Of a stretch of DNA of 64,000 nucleotides, positions 1-12,858 are shown one piece after another. The notes beneath the pieces are model-generated. The model was not told the DNA's origin, did not search any database, and saw only the letters and a list, made by a program, of their open reading frames with translations. The DNA is taken from NCBI GenBank assembly GCA_036850595.1, contig CM072156.1, positions 2,298,030-2,362,029 of the forward strand, written 5' to 3'. How positions within the stretch are numbered: position 1 is the stretch's first letter; each line of letters starts with the position of its first letter. Made by a program: the position numbers and the translations under genes. This DNA comes from Rhyacichthys aspro (Eukaryota > Chordata > Actinopteri > Gobiiformes > Rhyacichthyidae).

Positions 1-1677
1 GAAAACTGTGATAAAATACTAAAAAAAAAGAAAGTGTTTTTTTGACTTTTAAACATAGACCTGGATTAGATAAATGGTTTCTTCTCAATACGTCTCAGTT
101 GGGGCTTGGCATTATCACATCACGCGACATTTCTTCACATCACATAAATTCAAATCCTTAGGCTTTTATATTTTTTTAATATATAATAAATCAGTATATC
201 TCAAAAACTCAAGATATCGCCATAATACCAACATAATCTCATAATCTCATAACATAAAGGGCACAGATGAACAGAACTGAGCTCCTCGTCTGTCTCTGTC
301 TCTGAACCGAGGAACAAACAGAGTCTGCTTCGGAGGATTCAAAAAGAAAAGTGTGTTCCTTCTGAACTGTAGTCCCTAGCGTCTCAGAAACAGATTTAGT
401 TTCCTCCAAACCTTCAGCAGCAGATAAACTCTCATAAAACGCTGCTGTCGTCCTGTGTCTCTCCGTCTGAGTCTGGATTTATTATCTCTTTTTTTAACTG
501 TTGTTTTTATTATTTTAAGTCTGACACAACTAAAAAGTCTCATTGACCTGAGACTCATCATAACCCAGTCACAAAGAAAATAGTTTAACCTTATATAGAA
601 GCAAATATATGATGCCTTATCATCAAATACCACGTGCTATGACTTGCTAAAACCTGCGACACATAAAACCTTATTAGTCATTATTAATCCGGAAACATGA
701 AGATAGTTTTCATCTGGAGCCTTTAGTGGAGCTATTTCACTCACTGGTTTTGTCTGAGATGCTAATACTAATAGACTTTGTGTCCACAGTGAGGAAAAAA
801 AGTCCAAAGTGTCCATTTTCTGTTGAACTTGTAGGATTTCTGTGCAAGTTTAGACTTGAAGACAGTAATTCTTTACCACAGCTGAGTGTTCTCCACAAAA
901 CGAGCACAGGGCTTTACTTAAGACTTTAGGAAAAACTCACAAGTCCAAGCTTGATGGAAACTCTTCTGTGGAAATCTCTCAAGTTAAAGCTGCAGCAGGT
1001 TTGTTTTCTGATTTAGGAAGACGCTTAAAAGTCCATTTCCTGATTTTTTTTACTGAAGCATTTAGTTTTTCAGTGTAATCTCCTAAGGCTTATTGTAACA
1101 GGAATTATCTGTGAAAAAATGAGACCTTAAGACGTGATCTAGTCTTTATAATTAAGGATTGTAGTAGATTTTGTCCAATCACCGCTCGCTTCTGGTAAAA
1201 AGGAGCACTCCCATTGGTTGACACTGAAGGACCAAGGAAATAAACCAAGGAAATGGGTTATTCTGTTGAAAATATGTCTTATTTTACAGAGAAACAGCTC
1301 AAAAAAGATAAAAATAGAGAAACAGCGGCAAATAAAACATAATAAATGTTTTAAAATGGATAAATGTTGGCAATGCTTTAATGAGACAGAGATAATTACA
1401 GGATCACTACAGTCTATGGTAAACTCCAAAGATAAAAGTTTGAGATCAGCTCTAAACTTCCATTTAATGTAATGTATTAGTATTTTGTGGTGAAACATTG
1501 ATCTATAAAAGAAGAAGAAAAGGTTCCTGCCGCTGTTGGGGATGAGACCGGGACAAAAACAAACAAACTAGGGAACTGGAGCTTTAATTCTCTTCAATTC
1601 TGTCTCTTAAACCAATGCAGCTACACACAATTAAAGACACTGAGTCATAAATGCGTCCTATTCTCTGCTGGACTCAC
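1..1677 (-). other. mob1a intron 2 (partial)
   Basis: Downstream of the exon 2 donor (minus strand) to the window edge. No open frame resembling MOB1 exon 3 is visible. The only structured content is a copy of the CCAAT-bearing dispersed element near 1075-1590. The rest is AT-rich unique-looking sequence. Confidence 0.6.
1075..1590 (-). repeat. Dispersed CCAAT-bearing element, copy 1
   Basis: Contains the family hallmarks: GAGACCTTAAGACGTGATCT near 1121, the inverted CCAAT segment GGAGCACTCCCATTGG at 1202-1217, AACCAAGGAAATGGG near 1244, and a right part ending GGAGCTTTAAT near 1579. The same blocks recur at 57365-57710 and 61840-62215, and in more diverged form at 30145, 39815, 47085, 49445 and 55680. 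No coding capacity; probably a nonautonomous mobile element. Confidence 0.7.
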
Positions 1678-3782
1678 TGTTGACAGCGATCCACTCGTTG
1701 AGGTCCTCTCCCTCCGGCAGCATCACGGCCTGCCTCAGGTTCCCACTGCCCAGCGTGGCCTCGGCATGTTTCAGCAGCTCGTACTGATGGGAGCCTTCGG
1801 GGATGTTCTTCTTGGGTTTGAAGGTTTTAGATGAGCGACTGCCACTGCAAACAAACGGCAGAGAGAACATTAGCAGCCGATAAAAGAAGAGAAAACGACA
1901 GGAGCGGGATCGTGTTGTGTAGGTGTGAGAGTGTCTGAGGGCCCACACTCTGCTGATAACACGTCCGGTCTGGGTTTTCTTTTGCAATCAGTCGAGGAAA
2001 TGAGAAAACCAGGCTCTATGTGATAAGTAATGTTCGATGTCGAGAAAACAATGACACAAAAATGACAGAATCCACACTAACCTTTCACTTTCACTGTTCA
2101 AACTGATCCCTAATCACTTTTTACCAATTTAATCAAGCCACAATGTGATCCAAAGCTCCAATTGGTCAGTTCTGTTGACATACAAAGTATTACACAGACT
2201 ACCATAATGTTATTGTGATTGTGTGTGTCTATGTGCAGTTTTTTTGCGATATAATGATGTGTTATAGAGACCTACAATCTGCAGTTCTGAGACGCAATGT
2301 GTCATAAATAAACTAATAACAGAATATTAACTGAGAGCAGGAATATTGAGAGCCCTGTGATTGTGCTAATATGATTAAAACAGTTTTATATTGTCCTAAT
2401 TTCTTTGGAACATGGCCCAGCTGGTAATATCATGATAATAACAGGGTAATTAGGAAATTGTGTAGTAACTATTGTTTATTTATCAAGTCATTTCCATAGA
2501 ATTGCCAACATTTTATAACCATGTAACCACTCATAAACTCATGCTGGGAACTACATAATACTTAACCATCATTTCGACAGTATTACCTATTTATCATCTT
2601 AATACCACACTATTAACGTGCTATTACTAAGCTGGACTATAAAGTGCTACGGTAAACAGATTAAACAGCAAGAATTAAAGGAGATGTGACTTTTTTAAAA
2701 ATCTAATAACTAAGATTAGTAGATAAAACACCTTTAGATGTTTGTTAGCTCAGTAGATTGTTTTTTTGTCAGTGACAGTGACTTATTAATTTGCTTTAAT
2801 TGTTTGAGGTCAAATTAAACCATTACTAGGGCTGCACAATTTTATTATTATTTTATTTTATTGCGATAACAAATACAACCTGTGATATTTGAAAGCCCCC
2901 TTTTGGTAGAGAAACTGTTTATTGATTAACAAAACATACAGAAATACAAATATATGGTAATATATAACTCCCACTCGTCAGTGATCAGTGAGAGATTAAT
3001 AAATATTTAACAAAACTGAACCAGGACTAATCCAAACCCAAACTAGGACTTAACCTGGAATAAAAGATGGATTAAACCAGATCTAAACCAGTATGTTTTA
3101 TTTGCACACAACACATTTTAATTTAAGGCTCTGTTTATACAATTATTTTGCGATACAGGTAGTTTTTGACGATACGGATGTTGCGATAACGATAAATTTG
3201 CAATATATTGTGCAGCCTGAAACATTACTGCTTTGATTAATGGCGTAATCCCAGCACCACTGCAAAAAAACTGACTCTCACAAAAGGAAACAAATATTTA
3301 CATGGGACTGTCAACTAAACAATCCTAAAAATATATCCTAGAAGATCTGTCAAACCCAATGTATCGTTAAAAAGTGTAAATAAACCACCACGATAAATGT
3401 AATGCCTTTTTAGTGATTTTAAGGGTATTTATTTCAGGGTAAACAGTTCAGAGAGAGTCTTTAAGAGCCGCAGAACTAGTGACTAAAACAAAAGTGTAAC
3501 CCAGGCTTTGACATGATCAGACACGGGGCTACGTCAACCACCAAGCTAGCACAAAGTTAGCACAAAGTTACAAAGTTAGCCGCAATTATAAACAAACTAT
3601 TCGATGTAATTTATAAACGACATAAATCAAATGTACAGTGATCGGGGTGTGTTGTAGATTGTATGGATTAGATGTAAATGTCGGATGAGTTGTCTTCGTC
3701 GGTAACTTCCCCTGATGAAACTTAGAAGAACCGCAGCTAACTTTAACCACAAGAGACACTGTACTCACAACAGGAAGCTCAT
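1678..3782 (-). CDS. mob1a: MOB kinase activator 1A, 5' part (coding exons 1-2)
   Basis: MOB1 is the scaffold/co-activator that binds LATS and NDR kinases in the Hippo pathway, in the cytosol and at the cell cortex. Coding exon 1 is 3782-3769 (ATG then Ser-Phe-Leu and TT of Phe; donor GTGAGT). Coding exon 2 is 1844-1678, entered after a GCAG acceptor in the matching phase and ending Val-Asn-A before GTGAGT. Together they encode residues 1-60, including GSRSSKTFKPKKNIPEGSHQ and LPEGEDLNEWIAVN, which is essentially the N-terminus of vertebrate MOB1. LRQAV and EWIAV (rather than LRMAV and EWVAV) favour MOB1A over MOB1B, from memory of the human proteins. The Zn-binding Mob core is not in the window; exon 3 onward must lie left of position 1. 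The gene is divergent from mthfd2. Confidence 0.93.
2829..3222. mobile_element. Short inverted-repeat element (GGCTGCACAAT family)
   Basis: Left end GGGCTGCACAATTTT and right end CAATATATTGTGCAGCCTG are inverted copies. GCGATAAC blocks lie inside both ends (about 2862 and 3182-3195). The body holds AACCAGGACTAATCC-like words at 3018-3090, the seed of the array amplified at 54112-54952. CATTACT occurs on both sides (2820s and 3220s), an imperfect candidate target duplication that would fit a hAT-like element. No transposase is encoded. Lies in mob1a intron 1. Confidence 0.65.
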
Positions 3783-4032
3783 CTCGGCGAAAAGCGCTCT
3801 CCGGAGACTTTAAACGACAAGAAGCAGCTGTAGAATACAAAAGAAAGGGATTAAAACTGAATAGAAGTGAGTATAAGTCCGCTGCGTGTTGTTAGAGTGA
3901 CGCTAGGCTAACTTTAACTGCACCCTCTGCTCTCTTCCTCTATGTCTACAGCCGCACATGCGCAGACGGGCGCCCTCTGCCGGCGGCCACCTGCAATTAC
4001 AGTCAAATCCGGTATTATATTTAATCCGAGCA

Positions 4033-4178
4033 AGAATAGAGTAGAATAGAATAGAATAGAACAGAATAGAATAGAACAGAGTAAACAAGAATAGAATAGA
4101 ATAGAATAGAATAGAATAGAATAGAATAGAATAGAATAGAATAGAATAGAGTAAACTAGAATAGAATAGAATAGAATA
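4033..4178. repeat. Pentanucleotide microsatellite (GAATA)n
   Basis: About 25-29 near-perfect GAATA units with two GTAAAC interruptions. Lies between mob1a exon 1 and mthfd2 exon 1, within the divergent intergenic spacer. Long open frames over it on the minus strand are repeat artefacts. Confidence 0.95.
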
Positions 4179-4669
4179 CACATATAACATAGCATACATG
4201 CAAAAAGATGTAAATATTTAAAATGGAGAATAAATAGGTGAAATAAAAAACAGTTGTGGAAATAGATTTTTAAAAAAGGTGAATAAAAAAATGTTGCAGC
4301 TTGTTAAAAAGTGATTGTACTGAAAGCAGGTAGACTCTGAGGTAGTCACAATTATACCAAAACAAGGAGTATATGTTTGTTCGGTGCATGAACCGTCGTT
4401 TACAGGACCACTATATTCCCAACCCCAGAAGGACTAAACCAGCCAAACCCACAACTTATAATTATTAACTTGTTCCAATAGTTTTACCAGAAATTCTGTC
4501 ATTCTAAGCATTTCTAAAGTTGTCAACAGTGAAATTGTGTTTCTGGATCACACTAAATTATTATTGATACACAAATTATTGTTCTGGTATTGGTATTATT
4601 GTTCACACTCATTTATTCATATCCATGTATCAAACAAATGCATAGTCTAATTTGTTTGAGCATAGTTTT

Positions 4670-4740
4670 TTAATTTACATTTGTATAGTCTATTTATCCC
4701 ACTGTGGGACTAATAAAGGTTTTCTTATTCTTATTCTCAT
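4670..4740 (+). mobile_element. LINE-like 3' tail fragment
   Basis: TTTATCCCACTGTGGGACTA at 4691-4710, followed by ATAAAGG and a TTCTTATTCTTATTC tail, resembles the 3' ends of fish non-LTR retrotransposons. Only the tail is visible and no ORF survives. Family assignment is from recall of similar fish sequences. Confidence 0.4.
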
Positions 4741-4850
4741 CACAGGCTATTCTCATTTTTTACTCTGAAAGCAACTTAAATGGACCTAATGTGTTTTCTA
4801 GACCCCTGCAAAGTTTTTTTTAGATTTTAATGTATGAAAATAAGACAAAA

Positions 4851-4885
4851 GAATAGAATAGAATAGAATAGAATAGAATAGAATA
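4851..4885. repeat. Short (GAATA)n tract
   Basis: Seven units of the same pentanucleotide as at 4033-4178, about 670 bp away, at the 3' side of the LINE-like tail. Confidence 0.9.
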
Positions 4886-5355
4886 ACATGTCCCTTCCAC
4901 TCACACACACTTTCACACATACGCACAAATAAAAGTTGATTTGATAGAACAGATGAATAAATAAATAATGTAAAAACTGTAATTAAAGTGCATAAAAGAT
5001 GTTAAATTTGCATGTTTTAGGCTGGTGGAGGTGGGGGCAGTTGGATACTAAGGGGTAAAAGCTGTCCTTCAGTCTTGTGCCGTGGTGGGAATATAACAAG
5101 AGCATGTGGTGCTTGACAGAAATAGTCAGCTCAGTTCTGTGGAAGAGGACTATCTTGTGCAGAAGGGGGCGTGGCAGCAGCAGATAACGCTGACGCAAAC
5201 CTCGTGCGTAAAGAGGGAAGGGCATAAAGCTGTGACTGTTGCCTCGTTCCTGCTTCAGAGCCTCTCCTCTCTCTCGGCTCCGTTGCTGCTCTTGTTTCGT
5301 AACCGGTGGCGCTGTCTTCCTCCTCACTCTTCACTCCTCTTCCTCCTCAAACACA

Positions 5356-8300
5356 ATGGCAGCGGTCAGGACTCTCAGGAAACTGTGCCAGCACCAAGTC
5401 TGTAAACTGCACACGTCCGTCTCGAGGTGAGTGCGTCCGCTGCGTCTCAATCCGCGGACACTTGTCTCACTTGAGTCTTTTCTAAATGAAAACGAGCTCT
5501 TATCTCCAAAACCGTCGCTTTCTTTACTCATATTTCTTTACATCTTCGGTGAATACTGTTTAAATTGTGCGTTTTCCTGCTTTAACATGAGGTGGGTTTG
5601 TACTAAATGTCCGCATTAGGGCACATTTTGGAGCGCCCCCAGCGGTTTGCCGGTAACACTGCGGCTCTTCTTTGGCTGATGAAATCGTCCTGAGAGTTTG
5701 CAGTCTGTGGGTTTAACAGGTCCCAGGTCTCAGCTGGAGATGTGGTGGTGTTTGTAGACCTTACAGCTCCTGTAAAGTTAGGAAACACTCAGCTGCTGTG
5801 GCAATAATAAGCTCCCAGACTCTATTGTGTGTTGTTTTATTCTGTTTCAAATGAAAGCAACACTATGTCACATTTCAGGACATAAACCTACTATGAACTA
5901 AAGAAGGAAATACTGCTTGGGACTGTTACCTCTTTTAATATCATGTAATTGAGATTAGATTTAGATTCTTTTCAATTATTATTCTCTAACAAGATATATT
6001 TTCCATTTGACGGTATTTTATTGTGGAATATCTGTCTGCGTTTTGTGATTAAAAGAGGGAAGTTTTTTCTTGTTTTGTGGAAAGAAACCTCAAAATGAAT
6101 CTGAGGATTATCAAAGTCCATTATTTAAGGCAAAAACATGATTTATTTGCATGCTTTTTCAGTCAAAACTTTGAAATGTGTTGCCTTTAGACGACAGACA
6201 GAGGCCCTTTTGCTGCGTGTCACATTTAAAAACACCAGCTCTGATTTAATAAATCATGGTATTCATCTAGTCTTCATAAATTAAGTTTTCTGTCCCCCAA
6301 AGTCCAGAGTAATTAAAAATAGTCAGAAGAAGTAGAAAAACCCTAATTTCCTTTTGGGGACCACTGTAGAATTGTGTTTGTTTATTCTTTTAAGATCATT
6401 TGAACGCTATACACGACTAAACCAGGACTTTTTGATTTATTTATTTATCTGTCTGGAGCAAATAGACTATAACATTATTGCGATTACAATACATTTGCGA
6501 TATATTGATATATTGTGCTGCCTTAATTACAGATACTAAAAAAAACAAAAAAATTTACGTACAGATACTAAAACTAGCTTCAAGTCAATAAAAAACTGCA
6601 CTTTTAACGCGACTGAATTACTTTTAGATTAATTCATCTTCTGTTTTCATATCCAACTTTGCATTTTTTTGCTTTTACAACATTTAAAACAAGCATCCTC
6701 ATCGTTTGGACCTTAGTATTTAAAAAAAACCATCTGCAGAGTCTCGTGCAGGTATTGATTGGGAACGTGCGGAGTACAGTGTGACTCGAATGGTTTTTAA
6801 TGGACTAATCTCCCCCTCGTGGTCCTAAAGGTGCTCCTGGTGTGACTCCACAGCTTCCACAACACCACAGTGGGACCAGTGGGTTTATTTATATTTCTAC
6901 CACACACAGAGACACACACACGAGGACATAAATGAAACTGATAGTGATAAACAGCTTCAGATCAGATGGAAGTTTGACTCCGGGCCCAGAGTTTCATCCT
7001 GAGGTCAAGAGAGTGGAGCCAAACGTACAGTAAACTGCAGCGAAGGGAATTTAACACAGACAGAGTGTCCTTAGTGTCACATGGGAGTCTCTCAGCCTTT
7101 AATTAAACTAACTTTATATTAAATTAACTCTTTAGAATATCATTATAAAACGTAGGCATATCACTAAACTGGACATTTTTGACCCTGTTCTGCAGAGTAA
7201 AGGATATCTTAACAAAGTTCCTGTTCTAAACAATTATAAATGTAGTTAAATAGTCCCTCAGTTGTTCATTTTAGATGAGACTTGGTTTGAAAAGTCTGAG
7301 AACCAATGATTATTGATTATCAAATGCAAGAGCTCCAGAATGACTTCCTTAAACATCACTTTTCTTTATTATTAGATTAGATTACATTATGTTTAATTAG
7401 GTTAGATTATGTTAAAGCAGCCCTGTATAACCCAACAATATCTATTCTCTCTCATTTTGATTGTTCTTAGACATGAGATCAGTAGAATCATGTGTAGCTC
7501 AGTGACACAGAGCCCTAACTTGCCTGTCCCGGGACGGTGGCGTGTCACAAGAGAATAGTGAGTTATTCTTCACCACACGACGCTTATAATAAAGAAAACA
7601 GGCCAATACTGGACCCTACAGAGTCATGTTTGTGTGACTCAAATGAGAACGTGAACTCAGAGGAAATGTAAAGTCGTTCCTAACACTTCTGCCTCACCCC
7701 ATTTTCACCAAGATGCATTACTGGGTCCATTAACCAAACAAAAGGCTGGTTACATCACTGAGAACGGCTCATTACTCTCGACTGTCGGCCGCTGCTCTGG
7801 GCTCGACGTTACGTAAGAGTTTAACGTGTTCATTAACATACGAAGAACCCCGAGGCACGACCGACCCGTCTAAGAGCAGCCGTTTTCCATCCAGCTTCAT
7901 GTATTAAACACTTGTTGGAGTAAAGTTCACACCAGAGTACAGCAGCGCGTCAGCTGGGAACGCTCGGGGTAAATTTAGAGCCCGCTTCAGTTACAGGCTC
8001 CTCGTGTCCAAGGCGTTTCCATCGAGTGCAAAAGGTCGTCTCTGTGGGGTCTGTACAGTAGAGTCTGACATTCATCTGAAAGGCTTAGCTCGGCAGAAAC
8101 TGGACTTAAACCAGAGGTGGTGAGGGGCCACGATAGTTCATAAGAATCCTTTCAGGGGACAAGTTTGAATGTGAGATTTCACCTTCATTTGGGTCTTACA
8201 CAAGTTATCTTTTACAAGTTCCTCCTTTTATGGAAACTGGTTTTAGTTTTAAGGATTTGAAAAGGTTTTAGTTGGATTTGAAGAGGTTTTAGTTGGATTT

Positions 8301-11300
8301 GAAGAGGTTTTAGTTGGATTTGAAGAGGTTTTAGTTGGATTTGAAGAGGTTTAGTTAGATTTGAACAGGATTTAGTTGGATTTGAAGAGGTTTTAGTTGG
8401 ATTTGAAGATGTTTTAGTTGGATTTGAAGATGTTTTAGTTGGATTTGAACGAGGTTTAGTTAGATTTTAACAGGATTTAGTTGGATTTGAAGAGGTTTTA
8501 GTTGGATTTGAAGAGGTTTTAGTTGGATTTGAACAGGTTTTAGTTGGATTTGAACAGGTTTTATCTTTATAGCAGAAATAAAATCTATCTAAACCCTTTT
8601 TCAAATCCATCTAAAACATCTCCTAAATGTATTGGAGGGCCACATAAAACATTGTAAAGAGCCACATTTGGCCCTTGGGCCTTGAGTTTGACACGTGTGG
8701 TTTAAAGCATGTGCAGGAGCAGAACGTGTGTTTAAACACTCTGAAATATGAGCTCGGTTAAAGCTGAGGTGGGATCAGAGCCGACGGTGGAACAGAGAAA
8801 TGTAGGTTTTTATTTCCAGATGCACTCCCGTGACAGATGTAAAATGACACGTTTTATTTAATTTATATCAGTTATCACACCTTTTTACAGAATAATATAA
8901 ACACAGAGATGCATATTAAAGTCTGTGGTGTATAAAGTGACCAGAAACGGCTCCAGAACCGTTCCCTGAGGAGCCCCTGTGCTGCTCTCGTTGTGTTTAA
9001 GAAGGTTTTTATTTGCGTTTGTTCCAGACCGGAGGCGGTGGTGATCTCAGGACGGAAGCTCGCTCGACAGATCCGCGACGAAGCCCGAGTGGAGGTGGAG
9101 AAATGGGTGATGGCCGGGAACAGGAGACCCCACCTGAGCGTGGTCCTGGTGGGGGACGACCCGGCCAGTCACTCGTACGTCCTGAACAAGACCCGGGCCG
9201 CGGCCGACGTCGGTGAGGGACGCGTGTCGGGTTTAAACGTGTGACGTGGGTGAGTTCGAGTGAGATGTTGATGTTTGGTCTCGTCGCAGGAATCTCCAGT
9301 GAAACCATTCTGAAACACTCGGCCATCAGCGAAGAGGAGCTGCTGGATTTAATCGACAAACTCAACACAGACCACCGCGTCGATGGGTTATTGGTCCAGC
9401 TGCCCCTGCCAGGTACAGCCCCAGATCTAGCATTTATATTACAGTTCATTTATATTACAGTTCATTTATATTACAGTTTATCATTTATATTACAGTTCAT
9501 TTACAAACGCTAACATACTTTTCCTGAAACTTAAAACCCATTTCTCTGCACCTCTGACACAATTTCTAAAATTAAAAAGCTAACATTGTTGTCATATTTT
9601 GCATTCTGTCGTCAAAACTAACACAGAGCAACAAACTAAACACAGTCGTCGTAGTATTAGAGACACAAAATGACAAAGCATTATTTCTTTAGGTAAAAAT
9701 TTGTAGCACTTGGATTTTATTCATAGGTTTCTGTTTACAGCAACACTTTTTACTGACTTTATTTGATTTTATTATTTATTTATTTATTTATGTATCATTT
9801 CTATATAATTATATTCTTTTATTATTATTGATTGTTTGATTTTATTTATATTCACACAGTTACTGTCAAGGTTTCTGTTTAGTTTTACAGCAGCACAACA
9901 CTTCTTCCTGACACTAAGCTTCTCTTTGACAAATAAAAAGTCTATTCACAAATGCACAGACTCAAATTTTGTGCACAAATGTCTTTACTGCTTTAATCTA
10001 AATCATGTTTCTGTATCAGTTGCACATTTCAGACACAAGTATAAATCTTTTCTGAGTCCACAGCTGTAGAAGATTCAGCTCAGACTCAGAACTGTCTTTA
10101 TATTGGGTTCAGTGTTTAATCTCTGAGTGTTTTTGTGTTAATTGTGTCTAACTTCTGCCTCCTGTCGTTATCTTTTTGACTCATAGAAGAATGTTTAATG
10201 TGTTTTATTGATTGAGATGTGTTCAGTGTTTTGACAGAAGAGAGACCATATTCGAGTCAGAATAACTGTAATATTTGTGCCACGTTCTTGTCTTTTGTCT
10301 GAATTAGTCTCTGTTTTTCACAGAGCACATCGACGAGCGCACCGTCTGTAACGCCGTTTCTCCGACGAAGGACGTGGACGGCTTCCATGTGGTGAACGTG
10401 GGCCGGATGTGTCTGGACCAGTCGACGATGCTGCCCGCGACGCCCTGGGGAGTCTGGGAGATCATCAAACGCACAGGTAACACAATCCCCCGCGACACCA
10501 CGGGGTCGTCCTTCTGCAGAATATGCCCCGACTCACCCCTGCTCCGTCCGCTTTAGGGATCCCCACCTTCGGGAAGAACGTGGTGGTGGCGGGACGCTCC
10601 AAAAACGTGGGCATGCCCATCGCGATGTTACTGCACACGGACGGTCGCCACGAGAGGCCCGGAGGTGAGCGGGGCCACGGATCTGTTACCCCGGGGTATA
10701 TTTAGACCCTGCTCAGAACGTTGGACACATATATTTATATTTTACTGTACGGGTCAGGACGAGGAGCTGAGGCTTTAACACATGGGACGGATTTTTACAT
10801 AATTAAATATTTATCTACAACTTAACTCTCAACACAATTAAAAAATAGTTGGTTTTAAGTATCATTTAAGGCCATGTAAGGCACATATACGTAAAATAAA
10901 TAATAATAGTAAAGGAAAAGAGCAGAACTATATGACAAATGTAATAATTGAAATAAATGACAGAAAACGTGTCATTTTACATGTTTTTATAGAAAAATAG
11001 AAATACAGAGATACATATAAACAGGAATTTAAATTGAGCAAAGCTAGTAATTAAAAAAAAGACGTGTTATGATGACATTAGAAGTCTTTACCTTTTGATA
11101 CAGAGTGAATCCAGTCTAGTGAAAGGTTTTTGGGAATAATTATGTACAAAAAATGTTAAGACCAGATGAGGCCTTGTGTGATGGTGAATCTCTTTTATTC
11201 TTTATATTATATTGAGCATAACATATCGTATTCTGCAGGAAAAAGACATACAAACCTAAACAGACTTTATTGTTGGACCTAAAATGGCAATTATTCAATT

Positions 11301-12858
11301 GCCTGCAAAGAAATTCCACAAACAATAGATATTTTATTGAAATACTTATTTAAACAACATAACTTTTAAAAATCATGAAAAATAAAGAGAAGGGAAGTTA
11401 TTTTTCAGAAAACTTGATCTTTCTTTAGCTCCAATTTTTTTTTTTTTAATTTGTGTAAAGTTGAGGATCATTTTATAAATAAATAATGTATATTTATTGT
11501 TTGTGTGTGCTTCAGGTGATGCCACAGTCACCATTTCCCACCGTTACACTCCAAAAGAACAGCTCCGTCAGCTCACGCAGATCGCAGACATCATCGTGGC
11601 CGCTGCAGGTTTGTGTCTCTTTTCATTCTGATATTTTTTGTATTTTTTAACCGTCTTTTCTAACTGTATTTTTTGTGACGTTAGGAATCCCGAACCTGAT
11701 CACTGCGGATATGATCAAAGAAGGAGCAGCGGTGATCGACGTCGGGATAAACCGAGTTCAAGACCCAGTGACGGGAAAGAGCCGACTGGTGGGAGACGTG
11801 GATTTTGAAGGTAACGCGATAAACTTTTATTACACCCTCGGAATTTGCCTGAGGTTGGACACACATGGGTTTTACGGTCGGCGTCTGCAGCAAGACTCTC
11901 ATTTAACCAAACCACATTATTGGAATTCTGACAAAAAATGCTCCTCAAACATGAAAATGCAACGTTTAGTTTACGTCATGAATAAAACTCATCGATCAGT
12001 GATTTTATCAGGGCTTCATTTGAAGTTTATCCACGTTTCTAACAAAAATTACTCTGTTTTCTGCCCTTAACAGAAGATGAATGGTTATTTTATGTCTCTT
12101 TTTACACAAAGAAAGCTGCTGATCGACAAAAAAACCTGTCTGTGGTATTGAACAGTCAGGTTATGTAATATCTCTTGGTTAATCCCAGTCTGAAGTTTCA
12201 AAAGCACAGTTTTAATTGATTTTTGTCACTGCTTGCCCCACGTTTGTTCTGCACATGCTCAGTTCATCATCAGCTTGTCGTATAGAGTTTACCAGGAGCA
12301 GAACTGGCTTTATCTAGACTAAGATTTTATGAAATCAGGATCTGTTTTTAGTTTAGTTTTACTTGTTTGCTCTGAGAGTCTCTGGAATAAAATGTGCTAA
12401 ATATTTAAAAGCTATTATTAGATCTATCTTATCTATCTGTCGTTAAAATCTATATTCAGGAAAAGACAACAAAAATGTCAAATACTTTATTGGCATTTGG
12501 TCTGACAGCGCCTTCTGGTGTTTATCTGGAGAAAGGGCTTGTTTTTTGTTTAGTTCAGTCTGAAATTCCAGTTGTGGGGCATTTCACAGCGACCAAACTA
12601 AACTGAGCCTGTAAAAGACAAAGGTTGGACTGTCCCGGGACGGTGTTAGCCCTAGATACGGTTTTATTTTCTGAGTAAACACATTGAATCTCTGTCCTCT
12701 GTGTTGCAGGCGTGCGGCAGAAGGCGGGCTTCATCACGCCTGTTCCCGGAGGCGTGGGACCCATGACCGTGGCCATGCTCATGAAGAACACGGTGAAGGC
12801 GGCGAAGAGCGTCCTGCTGTGTCCCCCTGAGAGGATCCGCATGGCCGCCGCCTCCTGA
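5356..12858 (+). CDS. mthfd2: Mitochondrial methylenetetrahydrofolate dehydrogenase/cyclohydrolase
   Basis: Bifunctional NAD-dependent 5,10-methylene-THF dehydrogenase and 5,10-methenyl-THF cyclohydrolase of the mitochondrial one-carbon pathway. Coding exons: 5356-5426, 9028-9212, 9290-9412, 10324-10476, 10557-10664, 11516-11608, 11685-11810, 12710-12858; all introns are GT-AG and phases agree, giving 335 aa (human about 350). Residues 1-25 (MAAVRTLRKLCQHQVCKLHT) are basic and lack acidic residues, as expected of a mitochondrial targeting peptide. Catalytic SxSYVLNKTRAA places Tyr74 and Lys78. Then DGLLVQLPLP (117-126), the dinucleotide-binding VVVAGRSKNVGMP (186-198) and the family signature PGGVGPMTVAML (299-310). 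LPATPWGVWEIIKRTG favours MTHFD2 over MTHFD2L. The start is the first ATG giving a presequence; an upstream in-frame ATG at 5239 would add a Ser/Cys-rich stretch and is less likely. The C-terminal tail after LLCPPE differs from mammals. Confidence 0.96.
6400..6525. repeat. Fragment of the GGCTGCACAAT-family element
   Basis: ACTAAACCAGGACTTTTTGA followed by ATTATTGCGATTACAAT and TTGATATATTGTGCTGCC matches the inner part and right end of the elements at 2829-3222 and 54955-55035. Lies in mthfd2 intron 1. Confidence 0.5.
8105..8702 (+). mobile_element. hAT-like nonautonomous element with internal 21-bp array, copy 1
   Basis: Left part ACCAGAGGTGGTGAGGGGCC then AGTTCATAAGAATCC (about 8111-8150), then TCCTTTTATGGAAACTGG (8223), then the array. 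The right part is GGAGGGCCACAT (8634), TTTGGCCCTTGGGCC (8668) and TTGAGTTTGACACGTGTGG. The GTGTCAAA/GGGCC ends are typical of fish hAT-like nonautonomous elements. No ORF. In mthfd2 intron 1. Confidence 0.65.
8252..8566 (+). repeat. 21-bp minisatellite (TTTTAGTTGGATTTGAAGAGG type)
   Basis: About 15 units of roughly 21 bp with consensus GGTTTTAGTTGGATTTGAAG plus one or two variable bases (AGA, ACA). The same unit is found at seven other loci in this window, in both orientations. Confidence 0.92.
9428..9500. repeat. Short 16-bp tandem repeat
   Basis: About four copies of CATTTATATTACAGTT starting 16 bp after the exon 3 donor of mthfd2. Each unit contains TTACAG, an acceptor-like word. Confidence 0.8.

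Larger units (their letters stand above)
3783..5355. promoter_or_regulatory. Divergent mob1a/mthfd2 intergenic region
   Basis: The start codons of mob1a (minus) and mthfd2 (plus) are about 1.6 kb apart and face away from each other. The first few hundred bases at each end (about 3783-4000 and 5100-5355) are richer in CpG than the AT-rich centre and would hold the 5' UTRs and core promoters. No TATA box is obvious at either end. The centre holds the GAATA microsatellites and a LINE-like tail, so this is probably two promoters rather than one shared bidirectional core. Confidence 0.5.

Noticed and set aside
3903..4199. Tyr/Ser/Ile/Leu/Phe-rich frames of 93-98 codons that look like membrane proteins
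   Set aside because: Translation of the (GAATA)n microsatellite.
5239..5355. Upstream in-frame ATG as mthfd2 start
   Set aside because: It would place a Cys/Ser-rich 39-residue stretch before a good mitochondrial presequence; the ATG at 5356 gives the family-typical length.
9009..9449. 146-codon minus-strand frame
   Set aside because: Antisense shadow of mthfd2 exons 2-3, crossing their splice sites.
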